Counted from the stretch's first letter, positions 22,775 to 34,452 are shown. The stretch: 64,000 bases of DNA from Chinchilla lanigera (GCF_000276665.1 NW_004955448.1:902903-966902); one strand, 5' to 3'. Numbers and translations: made by a program. Notes: generated by a model from the letters alone, not told the origin.

Positions 22775-22938
22775 CTAAACCGGGTGTGGTGGCGCTCGCC
22801 TGTAATCCCAGCGCTCGGGAGGCTGAGGCAGGAGGATCCTTGTGGGTTCCAGACCAGCCTGAGCTACAAAGTGAGCTCAAGGTCAGCCTCAACTGCACAG
22901 CGAGACCCTGTCTCAAAACAAAACGAAACAAAAAAACC
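22775..22938 (+). repeat. B1 SINE
   Basis: CCGGGTGTGGTGGCGCTCGC to GTCTCAAAACAAAACGAAAC. Confidence 0.92.
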
Positions 22939-22959
22939 ACACTAAAAAAGGGAGCAGGT

Positions 22960-24380
22960 CAAAGGGAAAACCTTGAAGAATAAAGTAAAGTATAATAACA
23001 AAACAATGCAATAAAGAAAGAACCAGAGGGGGAAAAAATGAAAACAGATTTAAAAAACCCAAGATGACTCAAGTCAAAGAAGCAAGGATACAATAACTAC
23101 AATTACCAAAATAAAAATAGAAATAAAAATGAAAACCTTCACATAGCTGTTGAGGACTAACCCGGGGCGGCCGCACAGCCCCTCCGCACCGCGTCGCTGT
23201 CCGATGGGAGGAGCCAAGCAGCCCCCCTGCGGCCAATCTGCGAGGAGCCAGGAGGCGCTGCTCCCTCTGAACGCGCCTCTGGGTGGCCTAATCGATGCCT
23301 CCGGGCGCGTGTCTCCCTCAGACCTGCCTGCACTACCCAGTGCCGCCTCCGGGTTTGGCAGAGGGCTCCCGTTGGCAGGGTGGAGCAGCGGGCAGGACCT
23401 CAAGCCATCTTGGGCCTTTCCTAGTTTCGGAGAAACGACAGGCGAGCACCTCCTCACCGATCATTTTGTTTATTAAATCCATTATCTGTTCTGTTCTGTC
23501 ATTTTTGAGCTCATCAGTCACCTTACTGACGTGTTTGTTCTTGTTTTGTGGTTTTTTTTTTTTGTTTTGCTTCCTGTATTATCCTTTCAGATAATTCAGC
23601 TGTCTGGCTTTTGTTTGTGTGTGTATTAAGGCTTACAAGTCAATTATAGTCAAAGGACTTGCTGCATGGAGGTCTGTTTAGTTACTGTCTATATTCCAGC
23701 GGTGTGCCCTGGGTGTGGCTAACTGCAGGCCTTTGCCACGGTCTCCAGACCTGCTCATCTCTGTCCATCTGGGGAGGAGAGGGTGCAGGGTAACTGGCTC
23801 AGCACCCATTTCCCCAGAATGAACTGCAATATTGTTGATGATGCAAAGATAAACTAGATATTTACATATAGTAAAAACCAATTAATAGTAACAACTATCC
23901 AACCTGACAAGAGCAGTGAAATCAGCAACAATGACAAAGATAAACTGGACATTGGCATACCATAAGAACCAGTAAAAGCTACCACTGTACTACCCTTAGC
24001 ACAGAAATCTGTATTTATAATACAGACACAAAGACAAATCAAATATTGCCACATAGTCAATATTTATTAAATGCAAAAACTATACCACCATTAACAATAC
24101 AAAAGAATTTAATAATAATAACATCACATTAACTAAATATTAAAGATTTTAATAAAGCTTAATAGTAGTACTAGTAAAGATGGAGGACTGGGGAAAACTA
24201 GAGAAATAAAATTTGAAAATAAAGGGAAGATGAGAACAAAGTGAGACAAGGATCCTATTAAGGAGTAAAAGAAAATTAACAGAATTAGATGCAAATAACA
24301 GAAAAGAAAAAAACAGATAAAAACAGAGAACAAAATAAAGAAGGGAGAAAGAGAAAAAGAGGAAGAAAGGAAAAACATCC
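22960..24380. other. unclassified repeat-like block with a CpG-rich core
   Basis: A-rich sequence (22960-23150) meets a CpG-rich core (23155-23450) containing GGGAGGAGCCAAG, a phrase typical of L1 5' ends. A T-rich part follows, then a degenerate tandem repeat and purine-rich sequence (24140-24380). It may be one or more LINE/LTR relics. No gene is recognised. Confidence 0.4.
23820..24180. repeat. degenerate tandem repeat, about 92-bp period
   Basis: The anchor CAAAGATAAAC or a close variant recurs at 23844, 23935 and 24029, each followed by a CATA or CACATAGT segment and an ACTAT or ACTAC stretch. There are three clear units and perhaps a fourth, heavily diverged. Confidence 0.6.
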
Positions 24381-24383
24381 TGT

Positions 24384-24860
24384 CTTGGTTAGTTTTCTCT
24401 CATTGCTGAGACAAAATACCCAAAGCCCAAAATTAAGGAAGGAAAGGTTTATTTAGCTCACAGTTCCTGGAGGTTTCAGTCCGTAATTAGTTGGCTCTAA
24501 GGCAGGGTAACAGGGCACAGGGGGAACATGTCAAGGCGGCACAAGACAGCAAAAGCAGCAAGAGCAGAAAGGGGGAAAGGAAGCCTCTCTTCCTCCCTTA
24601 TGTTATATATTGGCTATCCGCCCAGGCCCACACCGTCTCAGTGCCCTCTGTTGCATAGGCTCACGATAAACACAAAGTGAGGACCCTGGGTCCCTGCTGA
24701 GTCACTCAGTTAACCTTCTAAACTTCTCAAGTTGACACAATGAACAACATCCAAGAGCAGGAAGGGTGGATCCTTTTCACCCCAGGATGTAGACTGCTGA
24801 GTAGTTAAGTTTCTAGACTCCTCAAGTGGACACAACACATCAACCATAACAAATCCCAAA
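24384..24860 (-). mobile_element. MaLR-like solo LTR
   Basis: The plus strand starts TCTTGGTTAGTTTTCTCTCA and GCTGAGACAAAATACCC, followed by TTTATTTAGCTCACAGTTCC. This is the reverse complement of the LTR end at 27880. It is among the longer copies. Confidence 0.65.
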
Positions 24861-24887
24861 CCCACAAACCCAATGAAGAAAAAAAGT

Positions 24888-25049
24888 AGCTAAACTGGGC
24901 ATGGTGGTGCACACCTGTAATCCCAGCCTCAGGAGGCTGAGGCAGGAGGATCATTGTGAGTTCGAGACCAGTCTGGGCTACAAAAGTAAGCTCAAGTCCA
25001 GTCTGAACTGCATAGCAAGACCTGGTCTCAAAAAAAAAAAAAAAAAAAG
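24888..25049 (+). repeat. B1 SINE
   Basis: TAAACTGGGCATGGTGGTGC to TCTCA and A17. Confidence 0.92.
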
Positions 25050-25199
25050 AGTAGCTAGTCAAAAAAAAAATTCCTCCATGTTTCTGAATGAGCAGTTTCT
25101 TTCCAGCATCGGCAGTACTGGAATCTATTGGACATGGGGGAGGGATAGTGAGTTATTACTAAGATGTACTTTATTTCTACATTCTCAGTTTTGTTTGTG

Positions 25200-26165
25200 A
25201 ATGCTGAATCTTGCCCCACCTTTCCTGCTGGGCATGATTAGTCAATGTTGTCCACCTTGGGGCTGTATTCCCTCCAGCTATTCCTAGCCTCCATGTCCCC
25301 CTGGGCACCCCAAGTTATAATTTTTCCCACTTTGGTTTATGGTTTGTGGGTTGGTCAGGTGCTCATCCCAAGAGACTCCTCTGTTCACACACCCCAGGTT
25401 CTGGCAACTGTCCAAGCCAAGGTGTATCCAACAAATGAGCTCTGCTTGGGTCTATGCAGCAGGGTAGGGAGGGTGGGTCAAGCCATTTGCTTAACAATGT
25501 CAGTAATTTCAGCCCCAGTCCATGCCAAAGCTACACTCTGGCCTGGCTTCTCATCACAAAGGGTAGCCCGTATGCCCCTTGTTCCTGTCCTGAGTTTAAA
25601 CATCTCAGAGAGTCTGTGTATGGTGCACACCCTTTCTGCAACTGTCTCTTGTGCCATCTCCCACCAGTCACTGGGAGAGGGTGACCCCAGAAACCCTGAA
25701 GTGTAGTTCTGTAGCTCAATCTTAAAATCAACCCTTCCCCAAATGGCTCCTGATTAAGCAATCGTATATGGTGGGTGCTGCACTGTATTTCTTTTCTAAC
25801 CCTAGCCTGCCATGTGAAAGGAATAACTTTCAGAATAAAACTTCAAGTTGCTTTTGCAGCTCCCGGTAACTGTGGGCTTTTCTTTGGCCTGGTGCAGCTG
25901 TTCCCATCCACTGCCGCTGACTGTCTCCAGGCTCTCCCTGCGGCAGCAGACACAGGTCTTTCTCCCCAGGAGTGGGGTCACCAGGCTGCTTTGTTCTTTT
26001 CTTTGTGCTGTGCTCAGTTTCTCCAGCCTCTCTGTAGTTTCTAGTTTTCCTATCAGCTCCTTTCTGATTCCCAGAGATCTACTTCTTTACTGAGTAAGTT
26101 TTTTAGCTTCCTTGATTCCAAGTCCCAGAGAGGCACTGAGAGTGCTGAACTCCACTTTGCCATTT
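25200..26165 (-). mobile_element. possible LINE-1 5' UTR, unclassified
   Basis: About 960 bp without SINEs. On the minus strand it opens with an AAATGGCAAAGTGGAGTT tract that recalls an L1 start, then GAATCAGAAAGGAGCTGA-like text, and it has no meaningful frame. Equally it could be an internal part of an LTR element. The 153-residue open frame here resembles nothing known to me. Confidence 0.35.
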
Positions 26166-26334
26166 TTAATCCCTCAGTATTTGATTCCTAATGTGGCATA
26201 AACTTTTTGGCTTAGCTTGTACATATTAACATATCATATTTATATATGATTATATTATGCTAAGATAATTATATAAATGCTAACATATTATAAATAATTT
26301 AAATTAATTTAAATCATAAAAGCAATACATATGC
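26166..26334. other. AT-rich unique sequence
   Basis: TATA-rich short repeats. Target-site side of composite copy A. Confidence 0.5.
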
Positions 26335-26349
26335 TCTGTAAACTTTTTT

Positions 26350-27316
26350 TTAATAATAAACATAGATCCATTTATGAAATAGGATAGGAACAATACAAAC
26401 ATTACAGAGTTATGGATAGATTAGTAGGAAAATATCAATGACTGCTGTAATATATGGTGGTATCTTCAAAGTGGTTTTTCAGGAAGACAGAGATACGCAA
26501 GAAGGATCTAACAAGTAGTTACAGCTGAAGGGTTGTCAAAAATCAAGTGAGCCATCTGGGTGAAAGCCATTTTTTGTAGCGTTTTCTCTCCAGCCTCCCA
26601 TCCCATTGGGACCCCACAACCGGTTAGTGTCCTCTCCCCAACTGTCAGCACAGGCAGCAGGAATCCTGCTGCAGACTTCTCCAGAGCTCCACCACAGCCT
26701 GTACTGTCAGGGGAAGAATGGCTTCCAATGAGTCTCTGCAGGTATTGTGCAAGGTCCTCCTGGTTTACAGCTTCCGAGCGGCTCTCGTGACCCCAGTCCA
26801 CTGGACCTCTGACTCTGTGGGCTTAGTCTGCATTCTCATGTTCTCTGAGTCCTTGTTCAGCAGCTGCTCCTCCGCTGGCTCTCGACCTTTCTGGTTCTCA
26901 ATGACAGGAGCAAGAGTGGCCCGTTGTATGGCATGTATTCCCAGGGGTTGTTCAAAGTTTGAATGATTCACACACATCTGTGGGTGGGCAACTGCAGTTG
27001 GTGCATGGTGGTCCAATTGTGTCACTGTTTCTCTGTGTCATGATAGATCTCAATTGAGTGGTGGCGGCCGGCCTAAGGGCCGGCGCACAACATTGCTCCC
27101 CTCCACATGGCTCCCCATGCGCTGGGGGCCCTCTCTCCGGGAGCCTAAGAGGCAGGAAGCTAGCCAGCCGGAAGACGGGCGCTCCCTGCCCGTGGCTCCC
27201 TGTGCGCCGGAAGCCCTCCTTCAGGGAGCCTACGAGGCCGGGAGTGAGCCGCAGGTCCAAAGACCGGCGCTCCCCGCCCGAGGCTCCCTGTGCACCCGGG
27301 ACCCTCCCTCTGGGAG
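26350..27316 (-). mobile_element. composite VNTR-ERV retrotransposon, copy A
   Basis: On the minus strand it starts with about 2.5 GC-rich units of about 86 bp (27065-27316), continues with about 540 bp of ERV-derived sequence, then a short AT-rich 3' part ending in A8. Perfect 15-bp target-site duplications (TCTGTAAACTTTTTT) lie at 26335-26349 and 27317-27331. There are no LTRs. The poly(A) tail and TSD length are what LINE-1 machinery leaves. The 3' end stops at a TTTATTATT point that is internal in copies B and C, which suggests alternative polyadenylation. Confidence 0.8.
27065..27316 (-). repeat. VNTR of copy A (about 2.5 units)
   Basis: On the minus strand the order is a CTCACTCCCGG-type unit, a GGCTGGCTAGC-type unit and a partial unit, the same two unit types as in copy B. 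The partial unit continues into a GGCCGGC palindrome before the ERV block. Confidence 0.8.
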
Positions 27317-27439
27317 TCTGTAAACTTTTTTGTTAGATGTATGAAAAAGTATAAAGTGAAAAGTAAAAATTCTGGCTAGCTTCCCTATTTCCATCCTTGA
27401 AGAAACTCTGTTAACTGTTTTTTATGTATACTAGAAATT

Positions 27440-27884
27440 TACTGCCCACTTCTGTTACAGTCTGTATCCAGATGTCACCCCAAAGCCTTATGGGAGTATA
27501 GGAAGTGGCTGGATTTAGGGTTTGTGATGCTGGGATCAAGGATGTGATGCTAGGATCAATTCATGGTGCAAACCTAGGACTAAATCTGCCCCACCCTGAG
27601 TGGGAGTGCTACCCACCCTAAGGGTAGCCTGGATAGGATATAAGGGACAGAGAGAGTGTTGTTTATCGCTTGTCGCTTATTGCTTGCTGCCTTGCTGCTT
27701 TGTGTCTTCCGCTACCACGAACTGTTCCTCCTCTGTGATTCCCCTCTGCCATGCCACCCTGCCTTGGAGCCAGCCAACTATGGACTGAAACCTCTACACA
27801 CTGTGAATCAAATAAACCGTTTCTCCTTTAACTTTGGGTGTCCAGTATTTTGTCTCAGCAACAAGAAAAGTAACTAAGACAACT
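27440..27884 (+). mobile_element. MaLR-like solo LTR
   Basis: It contains CAAATAAACC near 27813 as a polyadenylation region and ends in AAAAGTAACTAAGACA. The 5' end is slightly truncated, since it lacks the TGTTATGGTTTG start seen at 43756. Confidence 0.65.
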
Positions 27885-28129
27885 TCAAACATATATGCTG
27901 GACATTAATATTTCTTTATCTTGATAGGCTGAGGATTCATGGTCTTGGAGATTATTAAAAAGGTACAGTTCTTTTACTTTCATCCTACACATGGTGCAAT
28001 AGCAAATTCACATCTGGCTTCTGGGACTGAACCTCTGAACAGATACCTTCATTCACCTCAAGACTGGCTTCTCAACTAGAAGTTGCAACTTTTCTCTCAT
28101 ACCACTTGTCTCCTATGTGCGTGCAGTTT

Positions 28130-28222
28130 TTTTTTGTGTGCTTGTGTGCTAGGGTTTGAATGCAGGGCCTTGCACACGTGAAGCTCACACTCTACCATGG
28201 AGCTATACCCCTAGCCCTCAAC
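28130..28222 (-). repeat. old ID SINE
   Basis: TAGGGTTTGAATGCAGGGCC to GCTATACCCCTAGCCC. Confidence 0.75.
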
Positions 28223-28224
28223 CT

Positions 28225-29050
28225 CTTTTCTTAATTTCTCAGCATGACTGGAGAAATTGCAACTTTTATATGATTTTACTGAAGGTTCAGAGATAAAGGA
28301 TGGAAACTACAACACAAAACACAACTTATAATTCTTCATAGATGTGGCTTCTGTCAGAATGCTCAAGCCAGACCCTGGACTCTCTCTGCCCAACTCCCAG
28401 GCAGAAACAGTGTGGCAGGGCCTGGCCTCCTTCCCACTTGCAGGTGTCCCTTGGGCCTACTTGTCCTAAGGGGAGTCCAGAAACTCAAATTCCTATAGTC
28501 CATGAGAGAAAGACATTGTCTTACCTTCAATCAGTGTCCACCATGGCTGTCCATTTCCAAACGGAAATGTCCACTTCCTGATGGATGCATTTTAGTTTTT
28601 CATCCAGAAAAGTGTGACTTTGACCCGAACAGTAGGATTCAGCACTTTTTTCATAGTCTGGGCTCTTCAGTCCTAGAACAGGGGCCTCCTTGTTCTGCGG
28701 CAGTAAGGGTCTTCTGTGGCTCACCACAGGTCACACCCAGCCACATTAGGTCAGTTTTGATGGCTCAAGGTGGGATTCTGGCCTGTACACCTTTCTCTGA
28801 GTCTTCTGACTGACGTTTTACTCCCTATAAACAATCTCTTAAAGGCAAGCACACATCACATGCCTGCAGGAGTAAGTGACACTGTACTGTGAGGGACAAT
28901 GCAGACTACTCCCGTACCTGATGAAGACAGATTACTATAAGAGAACTGTAATCTGAAGAACTGTAAGTCTTCTAACTACGGTTATCATTTTCATATTGCG
29001 TCAGAATAAGTTCACTCTTCAACTCAAAAATCTCTAGCTCAGAAATGACA
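28225..29050. other. no recognisable gene or repeat
   Basis: A 103-codon frame at 28502-28813 and its 79-codon neighbour resemble no family. Probably unique non-coding. Confidence 0.45.
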
Positions 29051-29052
29051 TC

Positions 29053-29205
29053 TAGCCAGGCATGGTGGCGCATGCCTGCAATCCTAGCACTTGAGAGGCT
29101 GAGGCAGGAGGATCGCTGTGAGTTCAAGGGCAGCCCAGATTACAAAGTGAGCTCAAAGCCAGCCTGAACTGCATAGTGAGATGCTGTCTCAAAAAAGAAG
29201 AATGA
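29053..29205 (+). repeat. B1 SINE
   Basis: AGCCAGGCATGGTGGCGCAT to ATGCTGTCTCAAAAAAG. Confidence 0.92.
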
Positions 29206-29241
29206 AATGATGTCTGAAATTTGATTCAAAATTACAAAAAA

Positions 29242-29334
29242 GGGCCACCAGTCGGGACCCCCTCCTATCTCTCAGGTGCTATTCCTATTCCTTATCCTAT
29301 TCCTCATTCCTTTTCCCAATACATTTTCCTACTA
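29242..29334 (+). repeat. short polyadenylated retrosequence, copy 1
   Basis: About 90 bp start GTCGGGACCCCCTCC and end CATTTTCCTACTATT before an A-run. AAAATTACAAAAAA flanks it on both sides, a probable target-site duplication. It is similar to the copy at 59938. It is not B1 or ID. The GGGACCCC and CAATAAATTTTCC pattern recalls an LTR R region. Confidence 0.55.
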
Positions 29335-29570
29335 TTAAAAAAAAATTACAAAAAAACCAAACAGACAATAGCACAAAACTTTCCTTTCAATGGACTCAGA
29401 GAAACTAGTAGCATAAATGAAATGAACTATATGTATTAAAATACTTTTTAAGCAGCAGAGTAGGTAATTTAAGAAATTATTTTAACTTCTCCTTACATCC
29501 TATTTACCTATCTTCTATTTTGCTCTTGAACTATTTGAAGATAATGATACACAGTGTCTTATTCTCTCTC

Positions 29571-29722
29571 TCTTTTTTTTGTCTTTTTGAGACAGGGTCT
29601 CACTATGCAGTTCAGGCTGGCCTTGAACTCACTTTTAGCCCAGGCTGGTCTCAAACTCACAACAATCCTCTTGCCTCAGCTTTCCCAAGTGCTGGGATTA
29701 CAGGCATGTGCCATCACTCCCG
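29571..29722 (-). repeat. B1 SINE
   Basis: GTCTTTTTGAGACAGGGTC to GCCATCACTCCCGG. Confidence 0.92.
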
Positions 29723-30045
29723 GTATTCTCTTATTATTTTGTTACAAAATTTTATTTTAATTTCACATAAAAGGTAAAGAAAAGAGTGGGATACAGAGCA
29801 AAGTGAGTGGGGGTTTTGATAGAACAAAATTAGCCACAAGCTGATTGTTTCTGAAGTTATGTGATGGGTACCCAAGAGTTCATTATACTACCCTTGTGTA
29901 AGTTTGAAATCTACAGTTAAAAACAAAACAACTCCAATTCTGCAAAGGCTTTACCATTGATGCTTGCGTCACTAGAAGATTATTCAATATACATTTCCAG
30001 GATAATGGAACTTGTAGCCTTGCAGGTGAACTCAATCTCTATTTT

Positions 30046-30141
30046 TCTTTCCTTCCTTCTTTCCTTCCTTCCTTCCTTCCTCTTCCTTCCTTCCTTCCTT
30101 CCTTCCTTCCTTCCTTCCTTCCTTCCTTCCTTCCTTCCTTC
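30046..30141. repeat. (CTTC)n microsatellite
   Basis: CTTC repeats with a single interruption near 30080, located where the A-rich tail of a minus-strand SINE would be. Confidence 0.95.
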
Positions 30142-30350
30142 TTGGTGGCACTAGAGACTGAACCCAAGGCTTCCTCACTGAGTGTTCTCTTTCTCTCTTT
30201 TTCTCTCTAGCTTTTCTTTTCTTGCTTGCTTGCTTTTTTCCCTTTCTTTCTTTGTATCTTGAGGCACAGTCTTGCTAAATTGCCCAGGCTGGGCTCAAAC
30301 TTGTAAGTTTCCTGGTTCAGCCTCCCAGAGTGCGCCACCCACCCAGCTCA
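30142..30350 (-). repeat. B1-dID composite SINE
   Basis: CACTAGAGACTGAACCCAAG (ID), a TTCTC-rich linker, then TAAATTGCCCAGGCTGGGC (B1). Confidence 0.65.
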
Positions 30351-30591
30351 GCTTCTACCTCTTGCAAAGTAAGTTTCTTCCCTCCCTTCATAGATGATTG
30401 TAGAGATTTTGGGGGTGAATACTGACTCAAAGTCTCATTCTATCTACCAAGCTCTTCTTTACAAGTATTTTCTTTAAGAGAACTTCTTCTGTCAGCCCTA
30501 GGGTGAACACTACTGAAGGCGCTTCACTATTTCTATGGATATGCACCATCTTGCCAGGTACATGTGTGTAGGATTTACACACTGCATTTGT

Positions 30592-30691
30592 ATTTTTTTT
30601 TTTTTTTTTTTTGGTACCGGATATTGAACTCAGGACCTTGGGCTTGCCAGGCAGGTGATTATGCCACTGAGCTATATCCCCGACTCCTTGC
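30592..30691 (-). repeat. ID SINE with target duplication
   Basis: TGCATTTGTA flanks it. GGTACCGGATATTGAACTC body. Confidence 0.9.
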
Positions 30692-30811
30692 ATTTGTAGA
30701 TTGTAAAAGAAATTCTACCTGTGTTACTTTATGCCTCTTTTTAAAATGGATTTTACTAGTGCAGGTTGATGCAAAGGAGTCTGGTGAAGGTAGACTGAAG
30801 GGTGGCTGATC

Positions 30812-31192
30812 ACAGGAGTCTCGGTTACTTTTCTCTCATTGTTGAGACAAAAATACCTGATGCCCAGAATCAAGGAAGGAAAGCTTTACTCAGCTCACAG
30901 TGTGTGGGTTTTTCAGTCCATACTCAGCTGGCTCCAAGGCAGGGTGGCCCACTGCAGACAGCAACAGTTCATAGTGGCAGAAGAGAGCAAAAACAGCAGG
31001 AGCGGAAAAGGAGGAGCAGCAGGGAGCAAAAGCCTCTCTCCCTCCCTTGTATCGGATGCAGGCTGCCCGCCTCAGGGCGGGTGCAGCGCTCACACCCATA
31101 ATCCCAGCATTGGATCATGGATCAGTCACAAACTCTAGGACGCCATGAGTGCACGAGGCTTTGGGGGACACCCAGCCACAAACCGTGACACC
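30812..31192 (-). mobile_element. MaLR-like solo LTR
   Basis: On the plus strand it runs from GTCTCGGTTACTTTTCTCTC through TTTACTCAGCTCACAGTG to the AACCGTGACACC end. Internal CpG-rich text near 31070 resembles a B1 start. Confidence 0.6.
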
Positions 31193-31900
31193 AGGACAGG
31201 ACAGCATCCCCAGTCTTAGGACGGTTTATGTGGGAGCCTTTGTTCTGGAATGTGGTATTCAGCTGTGTTAACTCAGAAACTTAAATGCTGGCACACAGAG
31301 ACACCAAGAAACTGTAAGGGCTGATGAACGCCAGTTAAATAGCTTGCAAGGAGAAGCATAACTAGAAGCAGGCCCCAGATCCGTGTTTGCTGGTTAGCAC
31401 ATTCTCTGTCTATGGGAAACTTTTATGTAAAGCCAGATTATAATCAGAAGGGTATTTTGTGAGAGAAAGCTCTCAAACAATGAATTTCCAACTAGAGAGA
31501 GTTGCTATCCACTGGGGGATAGGTAGAGAGAGGAGGCTTTTAGGGAATTTGCGTGTGTGTGGTTTCTTTCCTTCTTTTTCCTTTTAGCATATGTAACTGG
31601 AAAAGGCATAGCCTATATTATAATAAGATGATTTTGTTTTTGAAAATGTAAATCCTATTGCTTTCATGATTAAAATAATAAAAAAGTCAAGCTTAACACA
31701 ATCCTGCTAGTGACTCTTCAGGGAGAGTAGGAATATGCAAATCAGACTCTCTGGAGGGCCTAAGGTTTTTTTTTCCTTTCAAAATAAGACACAAAGACAT
31801 TGTTTAATGAGACACTGAACAAAAGCCATACATGATGCAACTAACACTGGCATGGCCCATATTAACTTCCCTGTTTTAAAGTTCTTTCTTGCAGCTGTCA
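31193..31900. other. no recognisable gene or repeat
   Basis: AT-rich sequence of no evident family. Confidence 0.45.
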
Positions 31901-31903
31901 TGG

Positions 31904-32060
31904 CCAGAGGTGGTGGTGCATGCCTGTAATCCCAGCACTTGGGAGGCAGGGGCAGGAGGAGCGCCATGAGTTCAAGGTCAGCTTCGGCTACACAGTGAAT
32001 TCATGGCCAGCATGCACTGCATAGTGACAGCCTGTCTAAAACCATCCCCCAAAACAAAAA
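31904..32060 (+). repeat. B1 SINE
   Basis: GGCCAGAGGTGGTGGTGCAT to CAGCCTGTCTAAAACCATCC. Confidence 0.88.
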
Positions 32061-32364
32061 AGTTCTCTCTCACAAAACAATGTTGTGATCAATGTAATCA
32101 TATATTTATTATTGTTACTAACTGTGGGAACTGATGGAGTATATCCAGGTCACTTATATAAAGTATTATGTATTTTACAACATGTAGTATAGTATTATAA
32201 CTAGCACTATAGTTTTGTGACCAAATTCTGCAGCTAGCCCAAACCAATATGCAGGTAAGCAGACATTTAAGGAAAAAAATCAATGGATTTTTCTCCCTTC
32301 TTCCTTTCTGAAAGACTCTGTTTTTATTGCAGGTTGCTGTGCTCTCTGAGAAGAGGACTCTATT

Positions 32365-32367
<3 letters not shown>

Positions 32368-32404
<37 letters not shown>

Positions 32405-32482
32405 CTCCAGTACTGGGAACCGAACTCACGACCTTGCGCTTGTCAGGCAGGCGCTTTGCCGCTGAGTTAAATCCCCAGCCCC
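32368..32482 (-). repeat. ID SINE with perfect 15-bp target duplication
   Basis: GAGGACTCTATTCCT at 32353-32367 and 32483-32497. Tail of about 35 T, so a recent insertion. Confidence 0.95.
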
Positions 32483-32817
32483 GAGGACTCTATTCCTGTT
32501 CCAGCATAGTCTAACTTCTTGAACTCAAGAATTGGTTTGTGACCGAAACCAGTTCAAAGCAAGTCTGAGGTGTTATTCTGACAATAAGATGAAAACCGGC
32601 TGTCTTTCCAGATCCCCTGAACACTCTCTTTGGTTATTAGACGGGCCTAAGTGAAAAGGTCAGCGTCAGCAGAGACAGGCCAGAGGAACAGAAGGGTTCA
32701 GAGTTTTGGAGGCCATATGGAGGCCACTGGATCAAGATTGCTTGAAACCAACACTACTTTGGGCTTGACTGTTATTTCTTCCAAAAAAAAATATTTCTCA
32801 TTGTTTCAGCCTCATTT

Positions 32818-32905
32818 ATTTATTTTTTTGATGCTGGGAATGGAACTGAGGACCTTGCACTTGCCAGGCAGGCACATGTGCCACTGAGCTATATCCCCGG
32901 CCCCA
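32818..32905 (-). repeat. ID SINE
   Basis: GATGCTGGGAATGGAACTGA to ATATCCCCGGCCCC. TCAGCCTC flanks it. Confidence 0.9.
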
Positions 32906-32954
32906 TCAGCCTCTTCTAGTTATACTGGAAGCACTAGTGGGCAAATCAGGGTAC

Positions 32955-33815
32955 TGCTTAATCTGCACTGTTGAATTCCTTGTTCTCCAACAGGCTTGAG
33001 CAGTCGGTAAGGCGAGTCAGAGGCAAGAAGCTATGGTGAAAGTGCCATAATGTTCTGCATGTGGATGTCCAATTTGCCCAGTACCACTTATTAAAGAGAT
33101 GATCTTTAGTCCAGGGTATATTTTTGGGCCCTTTGTCGGAGACCACATAGCTGAAGGTGCCTGTGGTTGTTTCTGCTTCCTCCATTCTGCTCCACTGGTC
33201 CATGTCTGTTTTTGGGCCAGGACCATGCTGTTTTTATTGCCGTAGCTGTGTAATGTCACTTCAAGCCAGGATTGTGATGCCTCCTGCTTCGCTCTCGTTA
33301 CTCAGGATTGCTTTTGCTATTCTGGATCTCTTCTAGTTCCAAATAACTGTAGGGTTGTTTTTTCTAGCTCTGTGAGGAATGTTGTTGGTACTTTGATTGG
33401 AATTGCATTGAATTTATATATCAGAAGTGTGGCCATTTTGGCTATCTCAGTTCTGCCTATCTAGAAACAGGGGATATCTATTTTCTGTCCTCTTTGATCT
33501 CATTTTTCAGAGTACGGCAGTTTTCACTGAAGAGGTCTTTCACTTCCTTGCTTGGGTTAATTCCTAAGTATTTAATTTAAAATATTTCTTGATGCAATTG
33601 TGAATGGTATTGTTCTCCTAATTTCTTTCTCAATGAGTTATTAATGAGTTCTTGGTTGGTAGGTTTTTAATACTGCTTCAGTGTCATTGCTTATTATTGA
33701 TGTGGAGGGATGCTACTGAATTTTGTGTGCTGATTTTATATTCTGCTACATTGTTCAGTTTGGCTACTAATTATAGGCGTCTTTTGGTGGAACTTTTTTG
33801 ATCTTCTATGTAGAA
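32955..33815 (-). mobile_element. LINE-1 ORF2 3' region fragment
   Basis: The plus strand shows the well-known antisense L1 ORF2 text, for example GGAATTGCATTGAATTTATA near 33400 and the TGTGGCCATTTTGGCTAT tract. Many stops make it inactive. A B1 is inserted at its right edge. Confidence 0.85.
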
Positions 33816-33816
33816 G

Positions 33817-33976
33817 ATTTTTTTTTTTTTGTCTTTTTGAGACAGGGTCTCGCTATGCAGTTCAGGCTGGACTTGAGCTTACTTTGTAGCCCAGGCTGGT
33901 CTCGAACTCGCAATGATCCTCCTGCCTCAGCCTCCTGAGTCCTGGGATTACAGGCATGCACCACTACGCACAGCTT
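33817..33976 (-). repeat. B1 SINE
   Basis: Inserted at the edge of the L1 ORF2 fragment. Head CACCACTACGCACAGC. Confidence 0.92.
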
Positions 33977-33977
33977 G

Positions 33978-34450
33978 CATCATTTTTAAATGTTCTATTG
34001 TTTTTAAGATATCTCTCAATAATTCATCACCAAAAACAATTGTCTTCTAGTTCTGATACTATCTTATCCAGTCACGGCACAGCTGCTCTGTTATTGCACA
34101 GCAGGCTCAGAAGTGGATTAATTTGAAAAAGTTTTAGGAAGGAACAATTGATAAGACTTGGTAAATGACCATGCCGTTAAGTAGGGAGGGTGACAGGCCA
34201 CAAGTATCTCTGGGTTGAACAACTGTGTGGATGAAAACACTTTTTCTTAAGTAAAGAGCACAGAAAAAAGAGTAAGTTTGTAGAAGATGAGTGAGTCTAT
34301 AGATTAAGATTATCTGTAAGACATTTAAGTGGTAGATATATGTGTCAAATTCAATAGTGCAATATGGTCAAGAGAACAATAGTTTAAAAAAAAATAAACC
34401 CATAGTTGAGGGTGCCATCTAGGGAATGAATGACATTACTTGTTACAAAT
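33978..34450. other. no recognisable gene or repeat
   Basis: AT-rich, apparently unique. Confidence 0.45.
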
Positions 34451-34452
34451 CT

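Noticed and set aside
25245..25706. 153-codon frame
   Set aside because: It lies in a repeat-like block, with no domain and no splice context that I can see.
30046..30141. CRISPR-like array
   Set aside because: It is a plain CTTC microsatellite without spacers. The genome is eukaryotic.
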